From contig CAZLZD010000016.1 in assembly GCA_964563925.1 (NCBI GenBank), positions 1-64,000 on the forward strand: DNA of 64,000 nucleotides, written 5' to 3'. The position numbers and the translations under genes are program-made. This DNA comes from JAUILA01 sp964563925 (GTDB lineage Bacteria > Bacteroidota > Bacteroidia > Cytophagales > Cyclobacteriaceae). The notes below the pieces were generated by a model. The model was not told where the DNA came from. It made no database searches and worked only from the letters and a program-made list of their open reading frames with translations. Positions 35,924 through 44,158 of this stretch are shown here, piece after piece; positions within the stretch are counted from its first letter, which is position 1; every line of letters begins with the position of its first letter.

Positions 35924-36946
35924 ATGACTAAATCTAAACTCGAGTACATCTGGCTTGACGGATATGCCCCCACACAGGGATTGCGCAGCAAGACCAAGAT
36001 TGTGAAAGACTTCAGCGGGGCACTGGAAGATTGCCCGATGTGGTCATTTGACGGAAGTTCCACACAGCAGGCAGAAGGACATTCGTCCGACTGTTTACTC
36101 AAGCCCGTAGCTTGCTTTCCTGATCCTGACCGGAAGAATGGATACCTGGTCATGACCGAGGTACTGCTCCCTGATGGCACACCGCATCCCAGCAACGGCC
36201 GCGCCAAAATCGACGACGATGACAACGACTTTTGGTTTGGCTTTGAGCAGGAATATTTCCTGTGGGATCCGGCCACAAACCTGCCCATGGGATTTCCCAA
36301 AAACGGCTATCCGCGCCCGCAGGGTCCTTATTATTGTTCAGTAGGTGCCACCAATGCGTACGGACGCCATATCATTGAAGAACACCTGGATATGTGCCTG
36401 GATGCCGGCCTGAACGTGGAAGGGATCAATGCAGAAGTGGCCACCGGCCAGTGGGAATTCCAGGTGTTTGCCAAAGGAGCCGCCCTGGCAGGTGACCAGG
36501 TATGGATTGCCCGCTACCTCATGGAGCGTACTGCAGAAAAATACGGCCTTTCCATCAACTGGCACCCTAAGCCATTGAAAGGAGACTGGAACGGCTCGGG
36601 AATGCATGCCAATTTCTCCAATGGGCTTTTGCGAGAGGCAGGATCCAAGGAGGTGTACAGCACCGTTTGCGAAGCATTCGGGCCTGTCAAGGAACTGCAC
36701 ATTGAGGTGTATGGCGCCGATAATGACCAGCGTCTCACCGGAGCCCATGAAACACAATCGATCGATAAGTTCAGCTACGGGGTATCCGACCGGGGCGCTT
36801 CGATACGTATTCCTATTGCAACCGTAGAAAACGGATGGAAGGGATGGCTCGAAGATCGTCGTCCCGCTTCCAACGGTGATCCGTATAAGATTGCTGCGCG
36901 TATTATTAAAACGGTGAAATCGGCAGAAGTCACCGTGAATGCCTAA
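35924..36946 (+). CDS. glnA: Glutamine synthetase, type II (eukaryote-like)
   Basis: 340 residues, far shorter than type I (about 470) or type III (about 700) enzymes. It makes glutamine from glutamate, ammonium and ATP. Type II signatures: IWLDGYAPTQGLRSKTK and WSFDGSSTQQAEG (beta-grasp domain), GFEQEYFLWD, EGINAEVATGQWEFQV, INWHPKPLKGDWNGSGMHAN, and ETQSIDKFSYGVSDRGASIR. Type II enzymes are not adenylylated like type I, so activity control probably lies at transcription and feedback. It closes the amt unit and is followed by a strong terminator. Confidence 0.95.
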   Translation: MTKSKLEYIWLDGYAPTQGLRSKTKIVKDFSGALEDCPMWSFDGSSTQQAEGHSSDCLLKPVACFPDPDRKNGYLVMTEVLLPDGTPHPSNGRAKIDDDDNDFWFGFEQEYFLWDPATNLPMGFPKNGYPRPQGPYYCSVGATNAYGRHIIEEHLDMCLDAGLNVEGINAEVATGQWEFQVFAKGAALAGDQVWIARYLMERTAEKYGLSINWHPKPLKGDWNGSGMHANFSNGLLREAGSKEVYSTVCEAFGPVKELHIEVYGADNDQRLTGAHETQSIDKFSYGVSDRGASIRIPIATVENGWKGWLEDRRPASNGDPYKIAARIIKTVKSAEVTVNA

Positions 36947-36979
36947 GATCCTTTTCCCCGTCCCTAGTGGACAATCCCG

Positions 36980-37012
36980 ATCCCGGTACCGGAAGGTGCC
37001 GGGATTTTTTTA
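36980..37012 (+). terminator. Intrinsic terminator of the amt-porin-glnA unit
   Basis: ATCCCGGTACC, loop GGAA, GGTGCCGGGAT, then a run of seven T. The stem has eleven pairs, one a T-G wobble, closed by a stable GNRA-like tetraloop. It begins 33 bases after the glnA stop. Confidence 0.93.
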
Positions 37013-37035
37013 TCCCCCGCCTTCTCTCTTTTACC

Positions 37036-37043
37036 TACCTTTG
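37036..37043 (+). promoter_or_regulatory. -7 element (TACCTTTG) directly before a start codon
   Basis: TACCTTTG is an exact match to TAnnTTTG and ends four bases before the ATG at 37048. Transcription would then begin at or next to the start codon, giving a leaderless message. No clear TTTG is found at the -33 position; only the T-run of the preceding terminator is there. Confidence 0.5.
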
Positions 37044-37047
37044 TCTT

Positions 37048-38094
37048 ATGGCGATCATATCAAGAAAGAAAAAGATATACCCCGTAAGCAAAGACCTGGA
37101 ACACTACCTGGTCAGCCATGGCCGCTATGCCCATATACCGATCAGTTACAACGACCTGCTTCGCTATGATAACAGCATTCCGCTGACCGACAAGAAAAAT
37201 AAGGATACGCTATGGGAAACAGTGACCTTTGCCCAGTCCGACATGAAGCAGATCCACGAGCAGGTCAAAAAAATATATGCCCTGCTGAAGGCCGACGGGG
37301 ATATGAGCGTCATGCAGCATTTGTTCGTCGACCGTATCGACCTGTGCATTTACGGGAACACCCAGCCTTTCAGGGTTCGGATTGTGAACCGGATCAATGA
37401 TAATTTTGATTATTTCTACATTAAAAAGGCCGACGCTTCGCGTATCTACGGCCTGGAGCTGGAACACCTGCTGTCACCCAACCGGATGAGTTATTATGTG
37501 CGTCTGGAGACCCTGATCGAAGAACATATTATCGGAATTCCGGGCGATCAGTTTATCCGGGAACACCTCAATGATGTCCATTTTAACCCGATCCGGCTGA
37601 GTAAAGAGTTTGTGAAATTCAATGAACGTTGTTTTATCAGGCTGCTCGGCGATATGCATTCAAGCAATTTTGTGGTGGATATAACCCCTGACTTTGAGGA
37701 AATAGACTACCGGATCCGTGCCATTGATTTTGACCAGCAGTCTTATGAAGGACGGAAGGCCATCTACCTGCCGCAATATTTCAAACAGAATAACCCGTTC
37801 ATCGAGCTGGGCATCAAATGCATGACCCCGGAAACGATGAGACAATACCAGAAAGAGGAGCGTTCATTAATAGCCACCCGGCTGAAGGCCAGCCGGGAGA
37901 AAGTGATTTTGCTGCTCAGGGCTATGTCATCCGATGAGCTTGCCCCCCACTCCCATGTTGAATCGCTGAGAAAGGAACTGGCGGTTCATTACAATGATGA
38001 GAATTTCAATCGATGTGAAAGCATGGGGGAACTGGTGCGGCAAAGCCTGCTGACCGTTTTACCCGGCAAACCGGATTTCCTTGATCCCCGGTAA
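37048..38094 (+). CDS. Kinase-fold-like protein of unknown function
   Basis: 348 residues from the ATG at 37048; an in-frame extension to 36967 would run through the terminator and is rejected. Soluble. The segment CFIRLLGDMHSSNFVV followed 20 residues later by RIRAIDFDQQSYEG matches the catalytic loop (GDxHxxN) and metal-binding IDFD of aminoglycoside-phosphotransferase/protein-kinase folds. The N-terminal half has no recognisable glycine-rich loop, and an alternative is a distant member with altered ATP binding. I know this only as a conserved Bacteroidota hypothetical. It lies between glnA and a membrane gene, with its own promoter. Confidence 0.6.
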   Translation: MAIISRKKKIYPVSKDLEHYLVSHGRYAHIPISYNDLLRYDNSIPLTDKKNKDTLWETVTFAQSDMKQIHEQVKKIYALLKADGDMSVMQHLFVDRIDLCIYGNTQPFRVRIVNRINDNFDYFYIKKADASRIYGLELEHLLSPNRMSYYVRLETLIEEHIIGIPGDQFIREHLNDVHFNPIRLSKEFVKFNERCFIRLLGDMHSSNFVVDITPDFEEIDYRIRAIDFDQQSYEGRKAIYLPQYFKQNNPFIELGIKCMTPETMRQYQKEERSLIATRLKASREKVILLLRAMSSDELAPHSHVESLRKELAVHYNDENFNRCESMGELVRQSLLTVLPGKPDFLDPR

Positions 38095-38110
38095 ATCGAG
38101 ACCCCGGATG

Positions 38111-38581
38111 TCAGTGTGTGGGCACAAAACGGGAATGGGCCGCTTTGAGCGCGCCGGCAACGTTTGCAGCATACTGACGGCTCCTGGTAATTATAATATC
38201 CATTTTCTTTCCGCGTATGTTAGCAGAAATGGCAAATTTATCCTGCTGGAATACCATGATCACAATGGCCGTGAGGATAAACACCACACCCGCCCCGAAA
38301 TACAAGGTTTCCGAATCCATGCTGTTCATAAAAGTCCTCCAGTCGGAGTTGACCGAACTCATCATTCCGAGGGATCCTATGACCAGGCCAATGACTCCGG
38401 CTATAAAAAAAATAAAGCTCGGGAAGCGCGAAGGAGGCTTTCGCTCCAGGCGAATTTCACTTAATTCACCCAAGGATATTTCATCCCCGTTCACGATGAC
38501 CGTCTGGCCCGTAACCTTTACCCCGTTCTCATCCTCATACCTCACGAATTCTTCCATAGACCAGTTTTTACTTCTTTTCAT
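38111..38581 (-). CDS. Small membrane protein with two transmembrane helices
   Basis: 156 residues from the ATG at 38581. A soluble N-terminal part (GVKVTGQTVIVNGDEISLGELSEIRLERK) has the look of a small beta domain, followed by two helices (FIFFIAGVIGLVIGSLGM and YFGAGVVFILTAIVIMVF) and a short basic tail. The arrangement recalls the DUF6232 family, where a short beta domain precedes two helices, but this is a weak match from memory. It is convergent with the kinase-like gene. Confidence 0.6.
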   Translation of the reverse strand: MKRSKNWSMEEFVRYEDENGVKVTGQTVIVNGDEISLGELSEIRLERKPPSRFPSFIFFIAGVIGLVIGSLGMMSSVNSDWRTFMNSMDSETLYFGAGVVFILTAIVIMVFQQDKFAISANIRGKKMDIIITRSRQYAANVAGALKAAHSRFVPTH

Positions 38582-38583
38582 GG

Positions 38584-38615
38584 CAAACTATGGCAAAAAC
38601 AGTTCCAGAATCAAA
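38584..38615 (-). promoter_or_regulatory. Promoter abutting the start of the two-helix membrane gene
   Basis: TTTG at 38615-38612 and TAGTTTG at 38590-38584, 21 bases apart. The -7 element is one base short of TAnnTTTG. Only two bases separate it from the ATG, so the message would be leaderless or nearly so. Confidence 0.45.
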
Positions 38616-38676
38616 CCGCTGTACCAGCCCAAAAAAGCCTTTTAAACAAGCATTTATGCGTAATTTATTCTACACA

Positions 38677-38708
38677 TTGTTTCCTTTGGTGACTTCCGTG
38701 TATTTTTA
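38677..38708 (+). promoter_or_regulatory. Promoter abutting the start of the PH-like membrane gene
   Basis: TTG at 38677-38679 and TATTTTTA at 38701-38708 with a 21-base spacer. The -7 element ends four bases before the ATG at 38713, which supports that start over earlier in-frame ATGs and again suggests a leaderless message. Confidence 0.5.
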
Positions 38709-38712
38709 CCCT

Positions 38713-39162
38713 ATGATTGTCCTACGCCCGAAAGCCAGCACACTTTTTTCCCTGTCGCTATTCACTTCACTCTGCCTGGTGGCAGGAGCCGTTGGAATCA
38801 CCCATTATTTACTGAACGGCACCCTTTCCTGGTACGATTATATTTTCGTCCTGTTGCTCCTTCCCCTGGGGGTCATTCTTCTCCTGCGATTGATCTTTAA
38901 CTACTCATCGGTCAGAATGGGAAAAGACCGGATCACCGTCATTCACCCCACCCGGTTTTCCGAACGGAACTACAGCCTGTCGGACATTGAATACTGGACC
39001 GAGAAGCAGGTTAAAACACCCAGCGGACTTTACAAAGAGGTTGAGATCAGGTTCAGCGACCGAAGAAAGGTCAGCCTCAGCCTGCAGGAACATAAGGGAT
39101 ACCCGCAGGCGATCGCCTACCTGCAGAAAAAATGTAAGAGACAATTTAAACCGGCAGAATGA
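38713..39162 (+). CDS. Small membrane protein, possibly PH-like domain
   Basis: 149 residues from the ATG at 38713 (MIVLRPKASTLFSL); starts at 38590 or 38656 would put the promoter inside the gene. Two transmembrane helices (SLFTSLCLVAGAVGITHYL and YIFVLLLLPLGVILLLRLIF) are followed by a soluble tail with a beta pattern (VRMGKDRITVIHPTRFSER, NYSLSDIEYWTEKQVK, EVEIRFSDRRKVSLSL) and a final helix, as in bacterial PH-like domains. Its stop overlaps the crcB start as ATGA, so the two are coupled. Confidence 0.65.
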   Translation: MIVLRPKASTLFSLSLFTSLCLVAGAVGITHYLLNGTLSWYDYIFVLLLLPLGVILLLRLIFNYSSVRMGKDRITVIHPTRFSERNYSLSDIEYWTEKQVKTPSGLYKEVEIRFSDRRKVSLSLQEHKGYPQAIAYLQKKCKRQFKPAE

Positions 39163-39533
39163 TACGAAACCTGTTGATAATCGGTCTGGGTGGATTTACC
39201 GGGAGCATACTTCGCTACCTGGTCTACCTGATGCTTGATCGCCGCGTGGCAAACTGGCCCTGGGCAACGCTTGCCGTTAATGTGGGTGGCAGCTTCCTGC
39301 TGGGTATTTTTATGGGGCATTATCTCCTGCAGTCGCAGGGTAATCACTTCCTGCGGCTTTTGTTTGCAGTTGGTTTTTGCGGGAGTTTTACGACATTCTC
39401 CACCTTTGCCTTTGAAAACTGGCAATTACTTGAGCAGAAAATGTGGATAACCAGTGCCGTCTACATCCTGGCCAGTGTGGTTTTCAGCATCCTGGCCATG
39501 GTGGCGGGCATATTGCTCGGCAGGCAGCTTTGA
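39159..39533 (+). CDS. crcB: Fluoride ion exporter (CrcB/Fluc)
   Basis: 124 residues, four transmembrane helices, the standard size of a Fluc subunit, which works as an antiparallel dimer to let fluoride out. Signatures: GLGGFTGSILRYLVY, WATLAVNVGGSFLLGIFMG (with the key Asn), and AVGFCGSFTTFSTFAFE (the phenylalanine-box and sodium-site region). No fluoride riboswitch is seen upstream; expression comes from the preceding gene. The stop codon is immediately followed by the stop of the gene on the other strand. Confidence 0.93.
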   Translation: MIRNLLIIGLGGFTGSILRYLVYLMLDRRVANWPWATLAVNVGGSFLLGIFMGHYLLQSQGNHFLRLLFAVGFCGSFTTFSTFAFENWQLLEQKMWITSAVYILASVVFSILAMVAGILLGRQL

Positions 39534-40151
39534 TCATTCCTGGTCCTCACCGGACGTCACCTTACGGATAAACTGATTCCAGCGCATGGGATTCAGAAAG
39601 TTATTTGGCGGAAAAATATGGTTGAGCTCATATAACCGCTGATACCGGCGCTGGTCTGCCTCAAACTCGCTCAGCTGATGTTCACGCGTTTCTTCCAGGG
39701 TACGGATCTGGACTTCACGCACGAGGTCATCCATGTTACGGGCCGGTTCCACGTCAAGAAAGGCCTGTTTAAAATTCTCCACACTGGGCCAGGGAAAAAT
39801 AACCACTTCACTCAGCATCACCGTGCTCTGGCGCATCAGCTGAATCAGGGAATAATTATTCATCGTAACTTTGGCGGGCATCACAAATCGCGCGTCAGCA
39901 TACCCTATGTAGGAAAAGTTAAGGGTATCGCCCGGACTGATGAACAGGGAGAAATATCCATTGGCATCTGTGGCTGTCCCGTAGACCGTATTCCTTATCT
40001 GTATATTCACATAAGGCAGCGGGTCCCTGGAATCGGCATCCAGCACCATACCAGTGAGCATCACGGCATTTCGAACTTCATCCTGGGCCACCGCTTGCTG
40101 CACGGCAGTCCCTGCAATGAGTATCAGCAAATATGTCCAGATCGTTCTCAT
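39534..40151 (-). CDS. Secreted carboxypeptidase-regulatory-like domain protein
   Basis: 205 residues. Signal peptide LILIAGTAVQQAVAQ. A CarboxypepD_reg-like beta-sandwich follows (MLTGMVLDADSRDPLPYVN, VYGTATDANGYFSLFISPGD, LNFSYIGYADARF), the same domain found at the N-terminus of TonB-dependent SusC receptors. No plug or barrel is attached. The C-terminal 90 residues are helical and charged and of unknown role. Probably periplasmic or surface-exposed. Confidence 0.8.
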   Translation of the reverse strand: MRTIWTYLLILIAGTAVQQAVAQDEVRNAVMLTGMVLDADSRDPLPYVNIQIRNTVYGTATDANGYFSLFISPGDTLNFSYIGYADARFVMPAKVTMNNYSLIQLMRQSTVMLSEVVIFPWPSVENFKQAFLDVEPARNMDDLVREVQIRTLEETREHQLSEFEADQRRYQRLYELNHIFPPNNFLNPMRWNQFIRKVTSGEDQE

Positions 40152-40157
40152 GAGTTG

Positions 40158-41207
40158 CTATTTATGGGTCCAGTCATACGAGTCCAGCTCTTCCAGGCAG
40201 GCCTGCAATAATTTGATGCATGCCTCAATGTCCTTCTTATGGGCCATTTCAATCACCTGGTGCAAATGCCTTGTGGGAATCGAAACAGCCCCGGAAATAG
40301 CGCCCTGCTTACCCATCCGCTGAATTCCGGCGGTATCGGTACCTCCTGCCGTCAGCAATTCGGGCTGCCATTTTATCTTTTTCTCTCCGGCTACCTTTTT
40401 CATGTAATCCACCATGCGGTAATCGCATATGGCCGAGGCATCCATTATTTTGATGGCAGCCCCTTCACCAAGGGAAGTAACCTTCTCGTGGGGTTGCGCC
40501 CCCGGCAGGTCAAAGGCAATGGTCGTGTCCAGGCCAAAACCAAAGTCAGGATCGATCCCGTGCGCAGCCACATTCGCCCCCCGGATACCCACCTCTTCCT
40601 GTACCGTAAAAACCCCGTACACATCGTAGGCCGGATTTTTCATTTTACGCAGGGTTTCAATGAGAATAAAGACCGAGACGCGGTTATCAATTGATTTGCA
40701 GTTGACACATTCACCCATTTCGATCAGTTCACGCTCGCGGGTTATGGGATCTCCGACACTTACCACCTTTTCCACCTCTTTGCGGTTCATGCCCAGGTCA
40801 ATGTAAAAATCCTGGATCTTCGGCATTTTGGTCCGTTCTTCCTGACTCATTACGTGGATGGGCTTGGTACCCATCACCCCGACGATATCTTTCTTACCAT
40901 GGATCACCACCCGCTGCGCGGTGAGGGTCTTCGGGTCAAACCCTCCCAGGGTGGTAAACCGTACAAATCCCTTCTCATCAATATGCGTCACAATAAAGCC
41001 GATTTCATCCATGTGGGCGGCGACCATGGCCTTTTTTTCGTTGGATTTTCCTTTCCTGAATGCGATCACATTCCCGAGATTATCCACGTGTACACTATCG
41101 GCCAGCGGGGTGACCTCCTTCAGTATGAGTTTCCTGATTTTCGTTTCATACCCGGGCACACCTGGTGCTTCACATATATTTTTGAGTAATTTTACGTTTA
41201 TTGACAT
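40158..41207 (-). CDS. M42-family aminopeptidase
   Basis: 349 residues, the usual size of the dodecameric M42 (glutamyl aminopeptidase / FrvX) enzymes. Metal ligands are in VAAHMDEIGFIV, CKSIDNRVSVFIL (most relatives have LDDR here), VQEEVGIRGANVAA with the catalytic Glu pair, and FGLDTTIAFD; a later His is in PTRHLHQVIEMAH. It trims N-terminal residues from peptides in the cytoplasm. It is divergent from the histidine kinase gene. Confidence 0.93.
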   Translation of the reverse strand: MSINVKLLKNICEAPGVPGYETKIRKLILKEVTPLADSVHVDNLGNVIAFRKGKSNEKKAMVAAHMDEIGFIVTHIDEKGFVRFTTLGGFDPKTLTAQRVVIHGKKDIVGVMGTKPIHVMSQEERTKMPKIQDFYIDLGMNRKEVEKVVSVGDPITRERELIEMGECVNCKSIDNRVSVFILIETLRKMKNPAYDVYGVFTVQEEVGIRGANVAAHGIDPDFGFGLDTTIAFDLPGAQPHEKVTSLGEGAAIKIMDASAICDYRMVDYMKKVAGEKKIKWQPELLTAGGTDTAGIQRMGKQGAISGAVSIPTRHLHQVIEMAHKKDIEACIKLLQACLEELDSYDWTHK

Positions 41208-41272
41208 GGAATGTACGGTCGGTTATTTGTTAATTCAATATTAGTTAAAAACGGACAGTATTCAGTTGAAAA

Positions 41273-41333
41273 CCGGTAATTACCGGCATGGTTTTTTGAC
41301 TGCCACTAACTATACAACAATGCCGGATGGCAT
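41273..41333. promoter_or_regulatory. Two dyads between the aminopeptidase and kinase genes
   Basis: CCGGTAATTACCGG at 41273-41286 is a perfect 14-bp palindrome; ATGCC-GGAT-GGCAT at 41320-41333 is a second dyad 15 bp before the kinase start. The 140-bp gap is a divergent promoter region, so one or both may be operators, perhaps of the NtrC-type regulator encoded downstream. Confidence 0.35.
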
Positions 41334-41347
41334 TCGTTTAGCCCATT

Positions 41348-43756
41348 ATGAAAGGAAAGATCATACTTCTTTTTGCGCTTGCACTCCTTGCCCTGGCCGC
41401 CATCGGATATCTGGGCCAGCGGGGCTTGCGGAATATGATCGTATCCATTGAAGACGCCTCCCGGCCAAATGCCACCATTGCCGGTATCAATGAGATCATG
41501 CAAAGTCTGTCGGATGCAGAAAGCAGTGTGCGGTCATACATCATAACCCGGGAAGAGCAAACCCTCACCCCGTTCAAAGAAAGTGCAGCCACCATCCAGC
41601 TTAAGCTGGATCAGCTGAAGGAGGTTACCGGCCGCGATGAGCAATTGCAGCGACTCGAGCGCCTTGATCAGCTTATTACCCAGAAGTACGAAACACTGAG
41701 TACCCTGATCAACGTTCGAAATTCCCAAAACGGGGATGTGCTTGCCCGTGTCATGGAGGACATTGACCGCCTGAAAACCGAGGCAGAAGAAGAATCGCAG
41801 GAAGATCGACAGGACCCTTCGGTTTTTGAACGCCTGTTTGGCGAGGAGCCTTCAGAGGAAGACTCTGCCGCGACCGATGCCGCTATCAGCACACGGCAGC
41901 TGGACCAGGCGATCAGCCGGATCGGCCGGGAAGAAAGCGCCGTTTCCCGACAGATCATGGAGCAGGAATTACGACTCACTCAACAGGATAATGCCATCAT
42001 GGAAAGAATCCGCTCGGTACTGGATGAAATCGAGCTCTCGGAACTCCGCCTGTCCTCTTCCCGGACCGAAAGTGTGCGTGAAACTTCGGAAAAAACGATC
42101 AACACGATCACTACGGTCCTGATCATCACCCTGATCCTTTTCGCCTTCCTGCTGTCAGTAATCTTCAATGACATTCGGCGCGCCCGCAAATACCGCGAAA
42201 ACCTTCGGGAGGCCAAAGAACGGGCCGAGGAGCTCGCACGGGTCAAGGAAGAGTTCCTCTCCAACATGAGCCACGAAATCCGTACCCCGCTCAGTGCGCT
42301 GATCGGTTTCAGCGAACAGCTGGAAGACACCCCGCTGGATGAGGAACAGAGCCGGATGCTATCGCGCGTGAAAAGCTCCAGCGATCATTTGCTCAGGCTC
42401 ATTAATGATATCCTGGACTATGCACGGATGGAATCGGGTAAGATGCAACTTGAGCAATCCGGTTTCAGGCCTCGTGAAGAACTGGAGAACGTGCTTGCCC
42501 TGTTCCAGGCACCGGTGGCCCGCAAGGGACTCACACTGACCGGCGACGTGGAGCCTGGTATACCCCAAATTTTCCGCGGTGATTCGGTCCGCTTCCGGCA
42601 GATCATCATAAACCTGGTCAACAATGCGGTGAAATTTACCGAGGAGGGCAGCGTACGTGTACATCTGAAGGCACGGCCTGCAGACGAAGAAAATCAATTC
42701 CGGGTGACGATAACGGTTTCTGATACGGGCATCGGAATCCCGGAAAACAAACTGGATACCATTTTCGATGAATTCTCACAGGCCGACAGTTCGACCTCCC
42801 GGAAATACGGCGGCAGCGGATTGGGCCTGTCAATTGTACACAAGCTCGCACTGCTTCACGACGGCAGTGTGAAGGTGGAGAGCAGCGAAGGAGAAGGCAC
42901 GCATTTTCATGTCACCCTTACTTATTATGAGGGTTCGGAGAATGACCTTCCGCGTGAGACAGAGACGAAATCAGTGGTTTTATCCGGCATCCGGGTCCTG
43001 GTGGTCGATGACCAGCCTTACAACCTGGAATTGCTGGAAACCATCCTGCTGCACTGGAAAATGGATTGTACAGCCTGCTCGTCCGGCGAAGAAGCCATGG
43101 AGGCAGCACGGAATCAAACATTTGATATTCTCCTGCTCGACATACAAATGCCCGGAATGAGCGGCCTCGAACTGGCCCGGCAACTGCGTGACGAACACCT
43201 GATCAGGGACAATACACCGATCGTGGCACTGACCGCCGGAACCAGTGAAAAGGAAAAGCAGGAAGCCCGGGCGGCAGGCATGGAATTCTTCCTGAGCAAG
43301 CCCTACACGCGCAAGCAACTGCGCGCCACGATCCGTTCTGCATGCGGACTGGAAACAACGGAGACCCAACAGGAAAGCAATGGGGACGGGAACGGCTCCC
43401 TGAAACTGGACGGACTCATGGAACTCGCAAGCGGTGATATGGAATTTGTTACGAATATGCTGACGATATTCCGCAATAATTTTTATAATGACCTCGACAA
43501 ACTGGAAGAAGCGGTCCGGGAGAATGACAAGGACGGGGTTCGGGCGGCAGGACATAAAATGAGTCCGCCTTGCCGGCACCTGGGATTCTCCGACATGGCT
43601 ACCCGCCTGAAAGTGCTTGAAAAGGCGGCAGAAGAGGGTGGCGACATGGAGAATATCCGCCGGCAATTCAGTGAAATTCAGGCAAGGACTTCCACCCTTA
43701 TGCAGGAAATTGAAGAAAAAATAGACGAACTTGATCCTAACAAGCAACGCGTATGA
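41348..43756 (+). CDS. Hybrid histidine kinase with HPt domain
   Basis: 802 residues. Order: transmembrane helix 1 (about 4-20), CHASE3-like helical periplasmic sensor (MQSLSDAESSVRSYIITREE), a coiled, acidic insert, helix 2 (about 257-277), HisKA with the phospho-histidine near 309 (FLSNMSHEIRTPLSALIGFS), HATPase_c (NLVNNAVKFTEEG, SDTGIGIPENKLDTIFDEF, YGGSGLGLSI), receiver with Asp near 597 (ILLLDIQMPGMSG), and C-terminal HPt with His near 734 (RAAGHKMSP). It is a complete BarA-like phosphorelay in one chain. It overlaps the next gene by four bases. Confidence 0.93.
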   Translation: MKGKIILLFALALLALAAIGYLGQRGLRNMIVSIEDASRPNATIAGINEIMQSLSDAESSVRSYIITREEQTLTPFKESAATIQLKLDQLKEVTGRDEQLQRLERLDQLITQKYETLSTLINVRNSQNGDVLARVMEDIDRLKTEAEEESQEDRQDPSVFERLFGEEPSEEDSAATDAAISTRQLDQAISRIGREESAVSRQIMEQELRLTQQDNAIMERIRSVLDEIELSELRLSSSRTESVRETSEKTINTITTVLIITLILFAFLLSVIFNDIRRARKYRENLREAKERAEELARVKEEFLSNMSHEIRTPLSALIGFSEQLEDTPLDEEQSRMLSRVKSSSDHLLRLINDILDYARMESGKMQLEQSGFRPREELENVLALFQAPVARKGLTLTGDVEPGIPQIFRGDSVRFRQIIINLVNNAVKFTEEGSVRVHLKARPADEENQFRVTITVSDTGIGIPENKLDTIFDEFSQADSSTSRKYGGSGLGLSIVHKLALLHDGSVKVESSEGEGTHFHVTLTYYEGSENDLPRETETKSVVLSGIRVLVVDDQPYNLELLETILLHWKMDCTACSSGEEAMEAARNQTFDILLLDIQMPGMSGLELARQLRDEHLIRDNTPIVALTAGTSEKEKQEARAAGMEFFLSKPYTRKQLRATIRSACGLETTETQQESNGDGNGSLKLDGLMELASGDMEFVTNMLTIFRNNFYNDLDKLEEAVRENDKDGVRAAGHKMSPPCRHLGFSDMATRLKVLEKAAEEGGDMENIRRQFSEIQARTSTLMQEIEEKIDELDPNKQRV

Positions 43757-44154
43757 CCAACCGCCGAATGCATGTATTTATCGTGGAGGACGACCAGTAT
43801 TACAACGAATTACTGGCTGCCCACACCCGAAAAATCCTTGAGAACGAAAATATTGAGACCCGGATCACCCAGTTGTATTCCAAGGAGGACTGCCTGGAAC
43901 ATTTGTCTGAAGAACCGGACCTGATCCTTCTGGATTTTTACCTGGATGTCAATAATGACATAACCTCCACCGGTTTCGATGTCCTTCAGAAAATCAAGGA
44001 ACGCTTTCCCGGTATCCGTGTGATCATTATTTCCCAGCAGCATGAGTGGGAACGTTTTAAGGAAGAATTCCTCTCCATTGGTGCTGAAGATTTCATAAAA
44101 AAAGATGACCGCCTGCCGGACAACCTGGCAAGGTATCTCCTGGCAGCAACCTGA
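43753..44154 (+). CDS. Single-domain response regulator
   Basis: 133 residues consisting only of a receiver domain: acidic pair in VFIVEDDQYYNELL, phospho-acceptor Asp in LILLDFYLDVNND (about residue 60), the conserved Ser in VIIISQQHE, and the Lys in DFIKKDDR. An insertion of several residues after the Asp lengthens loop 3. Without an output domain it probably shuttles phosphate between the HPt and other regulators or acts as a sink. It is translationally coupled to the kinase gene (ATGA). Confidence 0.9.
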   Translation: MTNRRMHVFIVEDDQYYNELLAAHTRKILENENIETRITQLYSKEDCLEHLSEEPDLILLDFYLDVNNDITSTGFDVLQKIKERFPGIRVIIISQQHEWERFKEEFLSIGAEDFIKKDDRLPDNLARYLLAAT

Positions 44155-44158
44155 TCCC

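Noticed and set aside
36967..37047. N-terminal extension of the kinase-like gene
   Set aside because: It would overlap the strong glnA terminator, and an exact -7 element lies just before the later ATG.
39100..39158. Fluoride riboswitch before crcB
   Set aside because: crcB overlaps the preceding gene, leaving no room, and no riboswitch-like fold is seen further up.
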